Shown here: positions 9,926-22,700 of the stretch, piece after piece
How the letters are laid out: each line of letters opens with the position of its first letter
Position numbering within the stretch: the first letter of the stretch is position 1
Assembly: GCA_018136815.1 (NCBI GenBank)
Contig: CM030931.1
Span: 6,654,399 to 6,718,398 of the forward strand
DNA from: Isochrysis galbana
Lineage: Eukaryota > Haptophyta > Isochrysidales > Isochrysidaceae
DNA length: 64,000 nt
Direction of reading: 5' to 3'
The notes under the pieces: generated by a model
What the model was told of the DNA's origin: nothing
Database searches by the model: none
Seen by the model: the letters and a program-made list of their open reading frames with translations, nothing else
Program-made: the position numbers and the translations under genes

Positions 9926-10251
9926 GCCTCAAGTACCTCACCATGCAACTTTTGTGCAACAACACGACGCAGACCACCCAACGACGCTAGACAGCGCTTG
10001 CAGCACATTCCAGCGCTAGCCGCTATCTTCCAGCCCTCGACGGAGGACTAGCGATGCGAGCTGGTGATGCTCTTCTTGCCATGAGCCCCTGTGCCATGTG
10101 CAACTCGGACTAATTTCCAGCTGTGACACGTTGTACGTGCGGAATAGAATAATCTTGAGTCCGTTTTCCGCTCCTTGCTTGCGCGTTGGTTGGCACGTGC
10201 AGAGTGGACGGACCTCACCGTGGGCTGTTTGTGGAGCTTGAGGACTTGGTC
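9926..10251. other. Downstream intergenic sequence up to gap
   Basis: No coding frame or repeat recognised; this probably holds the 3' UTR of the gene ending at 9925. Confidence 0.4.
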
Positions 10252-10351
10252 NNNNNNNNNNNNNNNNNNNNNNNNNNNNNNNNNNNNNNNNNNNNNNNNN
10301 NNNNNNNNNNNNNNNNNNNNNNNNNNNNNNNNNNNNNNNNNNNNNNNNNNN
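10252..10351. other. Assembly gap (100 N)
   Basis: Exactly 100 N, a scaffold placeholder of unknown true size. Confidence 0.99.
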
Positions 10352-10576
10352 CTCTCGAATCAAGTAGTAGTAGAATATATTATATACTCGTTGTAGGTGT
10401 AGAGGGATGGCATTCTTTTTTTGGACCCTTTTTTTATCCCCGCCTGGGCACTGCAGCACTGCAGATCACGCTTTGAGCTTTCTGGGTTTCTGGGGACCAT
10501 CGAGGGGTCTTGCGGGGTTCCACTTGGGTTTTACTGTTGACGGTTGGGGATGCACTTGCACGAGTAGCGGTGAAAC

Positions 10577-10771
10577 TCTACATGGTAAACACGGGTTTAC
10601 CGTGTTTGTACACAGGCCAAAAACATCCCGTTTTCACCGTGTTTCAAACAAACGCCCTCCCTAGCAGCATGCCGGGTTTGTGAGGTTCCTGTGTTTCTAG
10701 AATAGCCAAAAACAGGCCGTATTTGTATTTGCTGTGTTTGGAGGCCCCCCCTGCCGTGTTTCACATCTAGG
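10577..10771. mobile_element. MITE copy with 8-bp target duplication GGTGAAAC
   Basis: A 195-bp non-coding element starts TCTACATGGTAAACACGG and ends CCGTGTTTCACATCTAGG, so its termini are imperfect inverted repeats. The 8 bases GGTGAAAC flank it directly on both sides (10569-10576 and 10772-10779). Its ends match those of the element at 59624-59806. Eight-base duplications are typical of hAT-type transposases; assignment to hAT is inferred from that alone. Confidence 0.75.
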
Positions 10772-10894
10772 GGTGAAACCCGAAACCCGTGAAAACCCAA
10801 CTTCAACTTCTACTTCTACAAGTACAAGCTACAAGAAACCTGCGGGCCGTGAGGGGTTTCACTGCGCGCCGCTCTAATTTCTAATTTCTAGCCG

Positions 10895-11087
10895 GGTCAC
10901 TCACTGGAGGGGTGCGGAGGGCACCATCTGTAATGGGCAAACGAAGGCCAAAGTAAGCTCCCTATTGATGCTCCCTATAGGTTCTGGTATGGGAGATCAG
11001 CAAAAAAACCTCTGACGACGGACGACGGCCGTGCGGAAATATATTTCAGGCCCCCTCCGGTATTATTCTACCGATGGCCTTCATGCG
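10895..11087 (+). repeat. Dispersed repeat shared with the LINE leader near 61.6 kb
   Basis: Blocks GGTCACTCACT, GGGGTGCGGA, GGCACCA, AAGCTCCCTA, CAGGCCCCC, TCCGGTAT and CTTCATGCG occur in the same order at 61624-61841, upstream of a LINE ORF. This copy is therefore probably a LINE 5' region without its coding part. Confidence 0.55.
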
Positions 11088-11711
11088 CGCCTCTCGCAGC
11101 GAAACACGAAACCATGGGCATCGGCAGCTGACCCGGACCAAGAGGGTGCAACTCGAGGTTCCCTTTTTTTGTCACACCCCTCCCGGCTTTTTAGGTATAT
11201 AATTTCTACTGACCCCTAACTTCGCCCCTAACTCGGGGGTTGACCGCGCGCAAACAAACATAAACACGGGGACCCATCAAGCGGAAGACGTCTTGTGTTT
11301 CGTTTGTGCCTCCTGTTTCAATATCGCAGGTCGTTTGCCTTCATTTGGTACCCCTCGTTTCCAAATACGCGATGCGCCGCTCCCAGTACTTGAGCAAAGG
11401 CACGCACATCACAGTGCTCAACCATGTCTATAAATGGAATGACGGCTGATGATGTAGTACTCAAGCGATTGCAATGGATCACAAGAAAGATGGACGAGAA
11501 CTTTAAAACGGCCGGAGACGACGCACGAGGGAGACGCCGCCCGGGGCGGGGGGAACATTCGCCCATAATTTTTTTATCGATGATAATGGGAGTGCGAGTA
11601 GCCATGCCACCCCGCCTCCGTTACCAAATATCTTCTTTTTTTTTTGAACATGAGTAGCCTCGCACGTCTCCCCGCCGCCCCCGTGACCCTTGCTTCATGG
11701 GGGGGAGTCTG

Positions 11712-12020
11712 CTACGTTTGCATTCGCTGTGGATAATCGCTTCGCGAGCCCGGCTGCTGGTGGTTGGGCAGGCAATCCGGTCGGCGGAGCAGAAGCCCCA
11801 CCGCCTCGGCGAAGCCGCACGCGCTCGCCGTCATCAGCGGCGAGAGCCCGTTCCTCGTGAGTACATTGGCGCGTGCGCCGGCCTTGAGCAGCGCCCGTAC
11901 GGTGGGCGTGTCGAAGTGCATGCACGCGACGTGGAGGCAGGAGTGCCCCATCGCATCGGTCGCGTTCACGTCGCCCCCCTCCCTCGCGACGTAGGCGATG
12001 GCGTGAGGGACGCCCGCCGC
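11712..12020 (-). pseudogene. Ankyrin-repeat gene fragment
   Basis: Minus-strand translation contains GGDVNATDAMGHSCLHVACM, then TPTVRALLKAGARANVLTRN and GLSPLMTASACGFAEAVGLL. This is roughly two and a half ankyrin repeats (the G-xTPLHxA pattern), followed by a tail to a stop at 11712. No proper start is present: the only upstream Met lies in sequence better read on the plus strand as a different gene fragment. The piece is too short for a normal ankyrin protein, so I treat it as a truncated gene or isolated exon. Confidence 0.5.
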
Positions 12021-12213
12021 CCGCACCACACGCCGCGCCGTGTGGCGGGTCGCGCACAAGGGGACAGGCTACGCCGTGCTCGGCGTGGGCGTCTACCAGG
12101 CCCTCTCGGGGCGCGCCCTCATGCCGAGCCAAGGCGACGCCGTTCTCGTCGCGTACGTGGTGCTCCTGGGCCTCTCCTTCGGGGTGCTCGCGGGGGGGCT
12201 CATGGTAGGGTGA
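12008..12213 (+). pseudogene. Membrane-protein fragment, cytochrome b561/DOMON-like C terminus
   Basis: After an in-frame TGA at about 12005, the plus strand reads VWRVAHKGTGYAVLGVGVYQ. A second hydrophobic stretch, AVLVAYVVLLGLSFGVLAGG, precedes the stop at 12211-12213. An aromatic/basic-His-Gly start followed by two membrane spans resembles the last helices of cytochrome b561 domains. Only about 65 codons are present and the sequence upstream is antisense to an ankyrin fragment, so this looks like an isolated 3' exon. The family call is an inference from pattern. Confidence 0.4.
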
Positions 12214-12311
12214 GAGTCCCCACGGGAGGGGAAGAAACCCTGAGGGAAAGGAGACCAAATGAAGGCAAGCCGCCTGCCTCCGCCTCAAAGCTCAGTTGCA
12301 TTTTCTCCGTC

Positions 12312-12551
12312 TTATAAAAGATAAAAGCGAATATACTTTATCTTCCACAGTACCAAGGGGAGAAGAATGAACAGCGCGAAAACCACCCCGACCGCGATCC
12401 CGACCTTCGCAAGGCCACCCCCCGACGCGATGACTGCTGCGGCTATAGCACTAACGATAAACCAGAAGAGCATGCCGCCCAAAAGACTCATCAAGCGGAA
12501 GACGTCGTAGGGACCATCGTCGAATAGGCTGTCACGGACGTAGACCCACAT
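12312..12551 (-). CDS. Small two-span membrane protein, possibly a fragment
   Basis: 79 residues from the ATG at 12551. A soluble start (MWVYVRDSLFDDGPYDVFRL) is followed by two hydrophobic helices (LGGMLFWFIVSAIAAAVIAS and VGIAVGVVFALFILLPLVLW) and a short basic end, KIKYIRFYLL. The codon string for DVFRLM recurs on the minus strand at about 11275-11292, suggesting a partial duplicate. It could be a genuine small gene or the last exon of a longer one. Family unknown. Confidence 0.45.
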   Translation of the reverse strand: MWVYVRDSLFDDGPYDVFRLMSLLGGMLFWFIVSAIAAAVIASGGGLAKVGIAVGVVFALFILLPLVLWKIKYIRFYLL

Positions 12552-12796
12552 CTTACAGTACGCAAAATAATTTTTTTTGAGATTGCGTCATTGACGGGGG
12601 CGCCCTCGCCTTCCTTCTAGTTTGCGCCTCAACTTGAACGATCGTCCCGCCCTTGTTGAAGAATGCAACCATGCCCACTGCCCGAATTGAAGAATGCAAC
12701 CACGCAACCACGTGGGCGTCAGACTGCTGACGTCCGCCCTTGCACGCGCATGGGCAGCACGCCGGGTGGATGGCGACGTCTTCAGAAGACTTCACA

Positions 12797-12873
12797 CGTA
12801 AACAAGCGTACCATAGCTAGTAGGCGAGTAGCCCTGAATCTTCAGAAGGTTTTTTTATATCGTAAACAAGCGT
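12797..12873 (+). mobile_element. 51-bp LINE 3' tail with 13-bp target duplication
   Basis: CGTAAACAAGCGT occurs at 12797-12809 and 12861-12873. The 51 bases between them carry CTAGTAGG, GTAGCCCTGAA and CTTCAGAAGG, then T7. The same tail ends the insert at 40417-40644. Target duplication plus extreme 5' truncation is the signature of target-primed reverse transcription. Confidence 0.75.
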
Positions 12874-13073
12874 GAGTATTACCTTATTTCGGGCCGGATC
12901 GTGTCTTTTTTGTCGTGCTTCTTTCGTCATTATATTCTCTTCGTTTTCCTGCGCGCGCGTGATGCCTGCGCGCGCCATGGCCCCCCCGGGGGCCTCCTCG
13001 GGGCCCCCAGAGGCTAGAGGGCCAGCGGGGGCAGCTCGTCGGCAGCTCAGGGGGCAGTGGAGGCTAGGGCAGT

Positions 13074-13165
13074 GCCTGCCGCAGGCGCGCCATCGCGCGT
13101 GCCGCAGGAGAGGGGAGAGAGAGCGCGGAGAAGGGGGTGGGCGGAGCGAGATCTCCGCCCACCGA
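13074..13165 (+). repeat. 92-bp dispersed repeat, copy 1
   Basis: From GCCTGCCGCAGGCGCGCCAT to CACCGA this matches 39546-39637 at almost every position. It ends close to a GTAAG in both copies. Confidence 0.75.
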
Positions 13166-13706
13166 AGAATAGGTAAGTTCCGCACCTGTTTACAAGATAA
13201 GTCGGGATTGAGGCCGCCGCCAACCCGGTAGGCATAGGCATAGGAGGACGGGGAGAACGGATCACCGGGGGGGGTGCGCGGGCCACCGGACCATATCTAA
13301 GCCCTTCACCCCTATCCCCCTAGTAATGCACGGGGGGAGTCGCCTGACGGCGGGGGGCGAAGGCTAAGGGCCGCGGGAGTGTAGAAAGTTTGCTGCGTGA
13401 GAAAAGTAGTGGGTCCGCGGCCGCGTGTGCGGTGGAAATATTAAATAAATTTTAATTTCAATTTGGTGCGTGGAATATTGCGCTCATTCTTTGTGCGCCC
13501 CCCCCCCCCCGCCTCTCCGGTGTGTACCCGAGCTAGCAACCGCCCGATGTTGATGCCGCCTGCAAAGGGCAGTGAGTTAATAGGGGGGGCGGCGGTCACC
13601 GCTATCCCATCCCCTACGCAAGAGATTGCGTACATTGCTCTTGGAGCCCCCCTTCCTTAGCGTTCGCGCAGTACCTTTCGGAATCCAAAAGGTCGTCCCA
13701 TGGAAG
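13166..13706. other. 3' flank of the giant gene, no gene seen
   Basis: Contains a C run at about 13498-13511 and otherwise unremarkable sequence. It could hold the 3' UTR of the gene ending at 13707. Confidence 0.4.
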
Positions 13707-16700
13707 TCAAGCGTCGCCGCGCACCTTCAAGACTTGGTACGTAGCAAAGCTGTGAGCTAGCGCCAGTTCTTCAGGAAAGGCTTGCTGATACCATTCCAGA
13801 CTTTCAAGGTCGAGCTCGGAGGAAAACGCCAGGTATTGCTTCAACTGGCTATCTGGATTCCACCTTTCTTCACATAATTGTTGAGTCATAAGATCGTAGA
13901 GTGCCGGTACCACTTCAGAAACGACAAGTCGTACGTCAGATGCGAGCCTTGCTTGAAGTTCGCCCTCGAGCGGCCGCCTATAGGCTAGCGCAACACGATC
14001 GAGTGCAGAGGAGCCCGGTTCCCCTTCTTCTAGCGCCATGAGCAAAGCTTGGATGTGGCAAAGCTTCACTTGCTGCTCGATCGTTGGAGTAGAGGCTTCC
14101 GCCCACGATTCACGTGGAAGCTGCAACGCGCTGAGAACATACCGAACAAGCGGCTCTTCCGCGAGCTGTGCACCGTCACTAACACCAACAGCGCCTAGGA
14201 AGGTGGCTGCTTGCTCGAGCACCGCGAGCAGCGCTTTGAGCTTAAGCTGCGTGTTGACTTCATCCCAAATGGAGTTCAGGAATGATTCTGGTAGAGGTCG
14301 CTGAGGCACGCGTGCTTTGAGCCGTCCTAGTCTTCCCGATCTTTGCAGCTCGCCTCTGTAAGAGAAGTGATGGACGTGAACATTCACTTCCGATGCGCAT
14401 ATGAGGACATCGTTGACCAATCGCCGCTCGATTTCTCCATAGTCGAATGCCTCGGCACCGTTCGGAGTGCGCAAGGTGGCGAGCAACGGCAGCAGGTGGC
14501 GCGAGGGATCAAATGAGAGCAACAACTTCTCACTAATAGGACGTGGCGTCTGGAAGGAGATGGTGGGACGCACATCACTTGTCGGCGGCTTCATGGGCGA
14601 GTCCATCCTAGCGAGTTGGGCCATTGCAGCGTTGTGCGCCTCGGCCAGGACATTCAACAACTGCACGGTGCATAGACTACTGGCCTCATTTTGGCCAGGT
14701 AGAACAGACGGAAGCGAAAAGGAGACTGGGATATCTGGCGACATAAGGACCTCCCCGTTGGCGCCCCCTGCGAGAGAAAGGTCGATGCGCCTCGCGTCTG
14801 CAGGCCCCCAAAGAAAAGGGTTCTGCTGACACTCAAAGAGGTTGACCACCAAGTGGAAGCTCTTATTAAAGGCGTCGCAGAATGCGTCCATCGCCGCTGC
14901 AGCGTACGCTCGACGATCCTCTCGCAAATTCTGGATCACCTCACGGCTGCTGATGGACCCAGCCTCCTCTCGCCGCATACCCGAGCCCTCGAGCGCGGAG
15001 AAGAGTACTGCGTGCCACTGCAAGATATCCACGATGCATTGGATCAAAGGGAGAGTCCGGTTTCGAACAATGGCGGCAAGAACCGGGTGGCGCGATGCCG
15101 TGGATGCACGCAAGGTAAACTCACGCTCGAAGAGAGCTAATGAGCAATCCACGGGAGGTGCCCAAATCCATGCTGCTGTGCTGGGTCCGGATGCGTTTGC
15201 GTCGAAGGAGATGGCATTCCAAAGTTCGTCGCCCATTGCCGCTCGCAAATGAACGGACGGGTCGACGTGCTGTAGCTCATTTCGTGCCGCCTGCAACCGT
15301 GCCTGCAATTCAGAGCCGAAGACAGGAGCAACGACATCAGCTTGGAAGTCCAACTCCCACACGCACCTCGCAGCATGCGTCTTGAAGACTCCATCAACAC
15401 TGCCATCCTCAATCGGTGCCTTAGGACTACCGCCTCGATGGCTGAGCATCGCCCGCGTCACGAGATGAAGCGCGAGAGCGAGTTCTGTGTCGTCCATCGC
15501 ATGTCGCTTCAACAGTGTGTTCCAGTCCTTCTCCACAGAAAGCACCAGATGGCGCATCGCCTTATGAACATCCCCCTGGAAATGAAGGAGCGTCGCGACC
15601 TGTGCACAACGAGATTTCGGTCCAATTGCAGCTGCGACTTGTAGCAAAAGGTGCATGAGGAGCCGTAGCACAATGAGTGGGGTGCCGGAGGCTCTCCCAA
15701 GCTCATTGCTCTCGTTCTCGTTGACGCTGCTTGTGAGGTAACCCTTTTGCGTGGGCGGCATGATGTGAACTGCCTCCTTCCCTGCACCAAGTCGCTTCAC
15801 GCCCGCCACGTCCTTGTGATCCTTGCCGCCAATCACCGCACCACACTCGGGGCATTTGGCGACTTGCATTGGCTGCGTACAATTGCCGACCGAGTACAAG
15901 TGGCCCCTTTCGCAACGATACCAACCGACGTAGCCCATCGACCTCATGATGAAGGCGATTTCGTTCCCCGGCATCGCCGGCAGATAACCAGCTGCTTGCG
16001 CCATGGGCTCCGTGAGCAGTGACATCCACCATGTCCCGGCGGCACAGCTTGCGCGGAGAGCGACGTGTACAGCAAGCTGCACCATGAGTGTTGACCTCAA
16101 CTGTGCCGCTGGCCCGAGCATATAGAGATCTGGATCCACCCCGACATCGCTTTGCTTTGGGAGGAAGCCAGCGCGCCCGCTCCTAGAGATGCTTCCCGCA
16201 TCGCCAGAGCCATTTTCTCCACGCGTACTCCACTCCCACGACACCACGGGCAAGCGTTCCGTCGGACATCCTTGTATCACCCATTCTAGGACCATGCGCT
16301 GACGATGGTTGTCAACACCCTGCAGCGACGAGAAGAGCATCTGAGAACCCTCGTCACCTTCAACCACTTTGGCGGCTTTGATCTTGCCGCCTGTTGCAGT
16401 CATGAGTGGATGTCGCAGAGAGAACGCCGCGCCAGCCAGAGCGGCTAGGGTGCTACCGTCTTGGATTGACGTCAGTATGTCTTGGAGACCCCGCTTTTCT
16501 TGCAATGAGATCTGGTCCATAGAGTATGCAGTCTTGCAAAGCTCTTGCACGTGCTGGTATTTGGCACGAATGACATCATCGTCTTTCGACGCGGTACCCG
16601 ATACTCGCGGAGTTGAGGAGGATGCTGATGCTTTGGACGGCGCCCTCACCAAGAGCCAGCGAAAAGGATCTAGTACTTTGTCCGATCGAAAACCAGCCTG

Positions 16701-19700
16701 TACTTTTGAGACATCGAAAGGTAACCACTGCAAGGCTTTCACTGGGAGTTCGAAGAGCTTTTCTAGAATCGGAACGCCGCCAGCCTGGAATATGGCGCGC
16801 AGGGCAAACGTCTGAATCTGTGACGACGAAGAGAGTAGTTTACTTGCCTCGCAGCTCATTTCGGTATGCGCAGCAACATTGCTGCCCCGGAGACGCAGCG
16901 CCGCAACAAGAGCTTCGATATAATTCAGCAAGTGTCGCTTCCCCGTGGCGACACTGCGTAGAAGGGCGAGAGAGCCGGGCCGTTGGGCAAAGACCGCATC
17001 GTCTGCACCGCCGAGGGCTGCCACGTCTGAGACTTCCGAGTCTGTCATCGAGGGGATGGCCGTGGCGCCAAAGAGCTCTTGCTCGTAACATTGCAAGAGT
17101 AGAAATGCACCTGTGCGACCTGGCCATCCTAATGCTTGTAGTGCCTCGTCAAAACCATGTATTGAGCTGCAATTTTCATGTAGGAAGCGAAGTAGCAATG
17201 CTCGCGACGGTTGAGAAAGATGCGGAAGAGACACATCGTTGTCTTTTAGTGACAAGTGAACCAAGCACTCTGTCATACGCCGGATGGAGACCGCACCGAC
17301 AGCACCGCAGCTGGACCCCCCAAAATATTCCGTCGTCAATAGCAACTCCTTGACGTACGATACCACAAAATTGCTGAAGAGGCATGATGCTTTGGTGGGG
17401 AGAGTTTTGAAGCAATCGCCCTTCGTGCCACGAGGTGTCGCAGCTTCTGATGACATCATCCGCATCACGGTCTCGAGAAGTCCAACGAAATCATCGCGAT
17501 CCCCAAGTTGATGCTCGCCCGCAACCTCCAGGAGACGGTGAACATCGTCCGATCTCACTGGCCGCGGAAGACCTCCAGGCAACGCGACTTCACGCACAAA
17601 TAGTGCGAGAAGCTTCATCTTTAACCATAGCCGTTCGACATCACGGCGAGCGGAATGAGCGACACAATCATCGCTGTTACACATAAGAGACAACATCACG
17701 TCGACGTCAGGGCCATGGTGCTGTGCCCGACGGACGGCGACACTCATGTTATCGAGGTCTTGCAAGTCTTCGAGTGACAACGCCGCTTCGGTGTCACGTA
17801 TCCAACGCTCAAGGACACCTGATACAAGAATGGCATCAAGCATATTCAGTGTGCATGCGTCGCGCGAGTATTGATCCACTCGGGCGATCACATTTGCAGC
17901 GGATCCATCAATGGTGGAGAGCAGAGAACTGGCGTGGAATAGACGTTGCTCGGATGCCCAGCACGATGCATGAATGCCTCCAGGTGAGGCCAATGCTGCT
18001 GAGCCGGAGGCACGCACGACGGCGATGTAAAGCGCAGCTTGATGCCGAAGGTCGAGCCCGGGAAATGGCCGAGCCACCCGCACAGCATATGCGCGTACAT
18101 AGTCAAGGAGCTCGTCGCCGTAAGCAGTCTTCCAAGCCGCAGCCGCCTGTGAGCCACATGCTCTCTCCGAAAGCATGGCCATGTGCTCAATAATCCGGCT
18201 TGGCAGCTTCTGTTCAAAGCAAACAGCATTGCGGGTCTCAGTGCGATCAAAGATGCGAATCAAACGAGCAGCGAATGGGAAGCTGCAATAGTCAGCGCTG
18301 CACTCTCGGCGAGCCCGCGGTTGATCTTCGACGGCATGATGCGCGGCCTCCACAGAACTCGGAAATGGAACGAGGTGCGCTTGGGCAGCTAGTACAGAGA
18401 TATCCAAGATGGTAGGCTGTGAAGCAAGAGTTAGCCAAAGCTCAACGAGAGGTGGAGTCCTGCTCTCACTGTCTGAAGTATTGAATGCGTTCCAGAGCAG
18501 TTCAAGCCCAAAATCCTCGTCAAGAGTGCGCAAGGTATGAGCGAGGGCCTGTGCTACGGCGGAAGACACAGCCAACATGAGAGATTCCCACAACGTTCCT
18601 CCCAATGCACCGCCAATCGCCCAGCGAGCTTGCAGGTGGCGGCCGTGTGCATCGGGCACCGATTGAACGTCAAGAACGGCTCGAGTCCCGCGCGACAGAA
18701 GTGCTAGGAAGCGGGGCTCTTTATCGCACATACTCTGCACCATTTCGATGCGTGATGCAAGCGATTGCCTCGCTCGTTGATTTCCGTCCATGGCCCATGC
18801 GCCCCTTGCAGGGGCCGCAATGGACATAGCTCGACGCAGCTCCGTCACACGGATCATATGTTCGAAAGGCAGAATGCCCAACTCGATCATGCCCGCAATG
18901 GAATTGCACATCATCGTGCGAAGAGGGACGGACACCAGCGTTGAACCCGCCATGGGCCGTGCACTTCTTTCGCCCCTAAGATCGTCGACGTACACCATGA
19001 CCCAACAAGGGTTGAAATCCAATGAGATATGACGTCGCGCTTTGCTCGTTCCAGGCGGTAGATGCAAGAGGAGCACGATGTGCCTCAGGGGTGCGATCGA
19101 CGGCGCAACAGCATACCGTTGCTGACAAATGTGCATAGTGTGGAAGAGAACGCCCGGAGGCAGCTTCACTGGATCACATTGTATGAGCAGGATTCGTGTC
19201 GACTGCGAAGTGGCAATGCGGTCTGCAGGTACGCTTGAAGCCGACCTCGAGTCTTCATGCTCACCCATTGAGAAGAACGCATCAATTGCATGCTCGAGGC
19301 TAGATTCCGTGCCAAATCGCTCTAGCTGAGTCAATTCTATAATGAAACCTTTAGGGAACAGGCCAGGCGAATCCATCACGAAATGCATATGTTCGACTTG
19401 CGACGCCGTCTGCATCAAAAACAGCCGTCGGTCACGCTGAGGAGCGATAAAGTGCTCGATGGCGGTCGCAAACCCCTTGTGCTCGTCAAAATACTTCATG
19501 CCCCCAGGAGCTGCGGCAAGTGTCGGGGAAAGGTGCACAGCGAGAGGACGTGCGATTCGACATAGGGCTGCGCGCAACTTGTTCTGAACTTCGTCGCCGT
19601 CATCCACATCCGTCCAACACTCCAGAACACAGCTTGGTATCATCGTGTCATGATAGCAGCAGAAAATCTGGCCATAGTCATCGATTCCACTCTCGTCAGC

Positions 19701-22700
19701 GATGGCATCTACCCACGCGCGGAGCTTCTCAGCCGCCGCGCGCTGCGATGCATCCTGGAGCACATCAACAGCGGTGAGGACCTGCTTCTCGAAGCGGTTC
19801 AACAGCGGCAAGTCTAGCCTGGTGTACGCGTGCTCCGCCTCGACTACGACAATCAAGCGGAAGTGGTGGTGGCATACGCAGAGCTGGGAACGAGCACCCA
19901 CGGCAAGCCGCAGCAATCGCTGTGAGCGTCCCGTGGCGGCATCCCTCTTGATTAGGTAACGTTGATTGAGCACGTCGTAAAGACTTTCATAAATGGAGTC
20001 ATGGTTAACGAGGATCACCGTGCGTCCCTCCGCCATGGCAAGTTTGACCTTGTTCACTTGCTTGACCAAGTGCAGATCGGTGAGATCCTCGGCAAACTGT
20101 GAACCGAAGAGCACCTCAGCATCGCCCTCTTTCAATAGCCTACAACTAAATAGCAGAGGCAATGCTGCAAGGTTGCGTGTGAGCAGCATGAGATGCCGGC
20201 ACGACCCACGGTCCGCAAGGTTGGCGGCGATTAGCTCTGTCACAGATGGAAACTCTAACTCATCTAGAGCGACTTGTCCCCGTCGGCCAAAGCATCGGTG
20301 ATTGAATGCACTTAGGACGCGCTTTAGCAGTTCAGGTTTACCCGAAAAGTTCCGACCGACACAGAAGAGAAGTGTCTGCAAATCTAGCTGCGCATTCAGT
20401 CCGAGCCTCGCCCGCAACATCTTGACCAATGCGTAGAAGTCTCTCATTCCAACGAAGTCGCGGCCAAGCTGGCTGGTGTAGACGTCGTGATACGCTTGGG
20501 CGATTGGTTCGAGCCATCCAATGCTGCGCCCACCGCTTTTCTGCTTCGAGGGCAAGAGTGGAACTCCACTTTTGGCATGGAGTGGAGGCGCGAGCTGAGA
20601 CGACGCCAGTGACTCCATCGTGGTCAAACACTCGGTCGCGCCATCCTTCTCGCCGGCTCGCCGATGGTCAAGCTTGACGATGCACTGAGCTGTGAGTTCG
20701 ATATCGATGGGTGTAGGTTCACATCGCCTGATGACCACAGCGCGGTTCATTTTTGCAGGGTCAAGGGCGAAGTTGGACAGCCCAACGATCCCTATGGGTG
20801 GATTGACGAGGATCTGATGCAGAACCTTTAGCGGCATTTCCGGGGACAATTCGGCTAGACCCACTTCGTCGAGCAAAAGCACAGTAAGCGTATCCCTAGC
20901 ATGCTCTTGATATCGGCATGCCATATCGAATTGCCGTCGAATTGCCTCCGACGAAGAGAGAGGTGAGCATTGGTATTGGACTAGGTGCACTGCAGGAAAA
21001 GATCGAAAAAACTTGCTGGGAGAATTCTCGCCCTGCAAGTTGGAGGCAATTACCTGCAGCCCAAGCGTCTTACTCGTACCAGGCTTTCCAATGATGAATA
21101 GCGGGAGCTTGTTCAGAACGCAAATGATTGTCACGAAGATATTCTCCGAGAGAGCCTCATTCATGGCGACGCCGTCTTCGACCTCCACGTGTGAGAGGAA
21201 TCGTTTTTGTACGGACACAAATACTTTCTGCAATGCTCCGTCCTTGCTTAGCCGTGCGAAGCCGGACTTCTCGAAGGCCTTCGACCGGCCAAGCTGCTGG
21301 TATCGTAGAGCAGCCGACATATGATCCCAATATGCTTGACGCGAAGCAGCGCTAGGTAAGCGCAGGGCATATACGAACGCAATGGCTAGGACCATAGAGC
21401 CTGCAAGTGGTGAGACCAACGACTTCTTGTCGCGATTGATGCTGCTCCCGATCTGCGCAATGAAGAATTGCAGGAGATCCATGCAGCGCTTGATGTCACG
21501 TAATGAAACGGCATTGAGCTCCGCTTCTGCCTTGCGGACGAAGGCTTGAGAGGAAGTGAGCAAGGTGAGCGCGCAATTTGCATCCACCTTGTCAACCTCG
21601 ACTCCTTTCTTGATGAGCAAGCGCAACTCTCGCTCGAGCATGCGGCGAGTATATTGGGCTTCTTCGTCCGCACCAAGAGCACCAAAGTCGAACACGAACT
21701 GTTGGAGTGAAGGCGGTACGGGGTGAACTCGATAAACTAAAGCCGCCATCGGGTCTTGAAAGCCGCCCGCATGTCCATCAACGCTTTGCAGGGACAGCCC
21801 CACGTCATCCGCTTCCTCCCCTGCCGCACGAATGCGGTAGGGATTGACGGCTGCAAGGATTTCGATGTTTGGATGCAGCGGTCTGCCGTACATACTGCGC
21901 TGGGTGGTGACCTCCACCATCAACGACACGTGCGCGCAAGTGTTGAGCTCGTCAAAAAATACGAACACTTGCGGCTCGCTCGTTCGACCCGCGCCTTTGG
22001 ACAGGTCATCTTGGCAAAGACGCTCCGCCTCCTCAAGAATCTGCACAATTTCTTGAGCCGTCGTGCCTCCGTGAACATCGAGTGTTAAGAGTCGACAGCC
22101 AAGCCATTCGCAAAGGTACCGAATCAAAAATGTTTTGCCACAGCCGCACTCACCCATCAGTACGACCGGGATACCGCAGCGGACGCGCACATGAATAGCT
22201 AGCATCTTCAGTAAACTGTCTCCAGTGATACAGAAGCCTCCACCCATGAGTGCTGCGGCCTCGGCTTTGCTCCGTTTGACACCGGTGAGCGCAGTCAAGA
22301 TCTCGTAGTATCTAGCATTGAGCTCCTCGAGCCCCTCACCAATTTTCACACCGTTTGTCACAATGTGCGATGCGAGGTGAGGATGGATGGCAGCCGCAAG
22401 CTTCTTTGGATCCGTCGAAAGAAATGAGACACGATCGCAGCTGTCGGAGAAAAGAATGCATGCATGATCGCTTTCCGCCCACGGCGACAGGTTGTCGTCG
22501 TGCTGTTCTTGTACGTGACCTGCTCCAGCATGGTTAGCGCTGGTACCTGTCAACAGCAATGGCGCCTGCTCATCGAAGAGAGTGTGTATGGCACCCTTAT
22601 CTTTCGCCCGAGAATCTTCCCCCGAGAGCAATACCATCTCTCCGCGTTCTTTGACGGGTGGACCACGTCTGCACCAGCGCCCTAAGAGGTCCGTCGATGC

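Noticed and set aside
10016-10476. Frames read through the N gap
   Set aside because: Translation through 100 placeholder N is meaningless.
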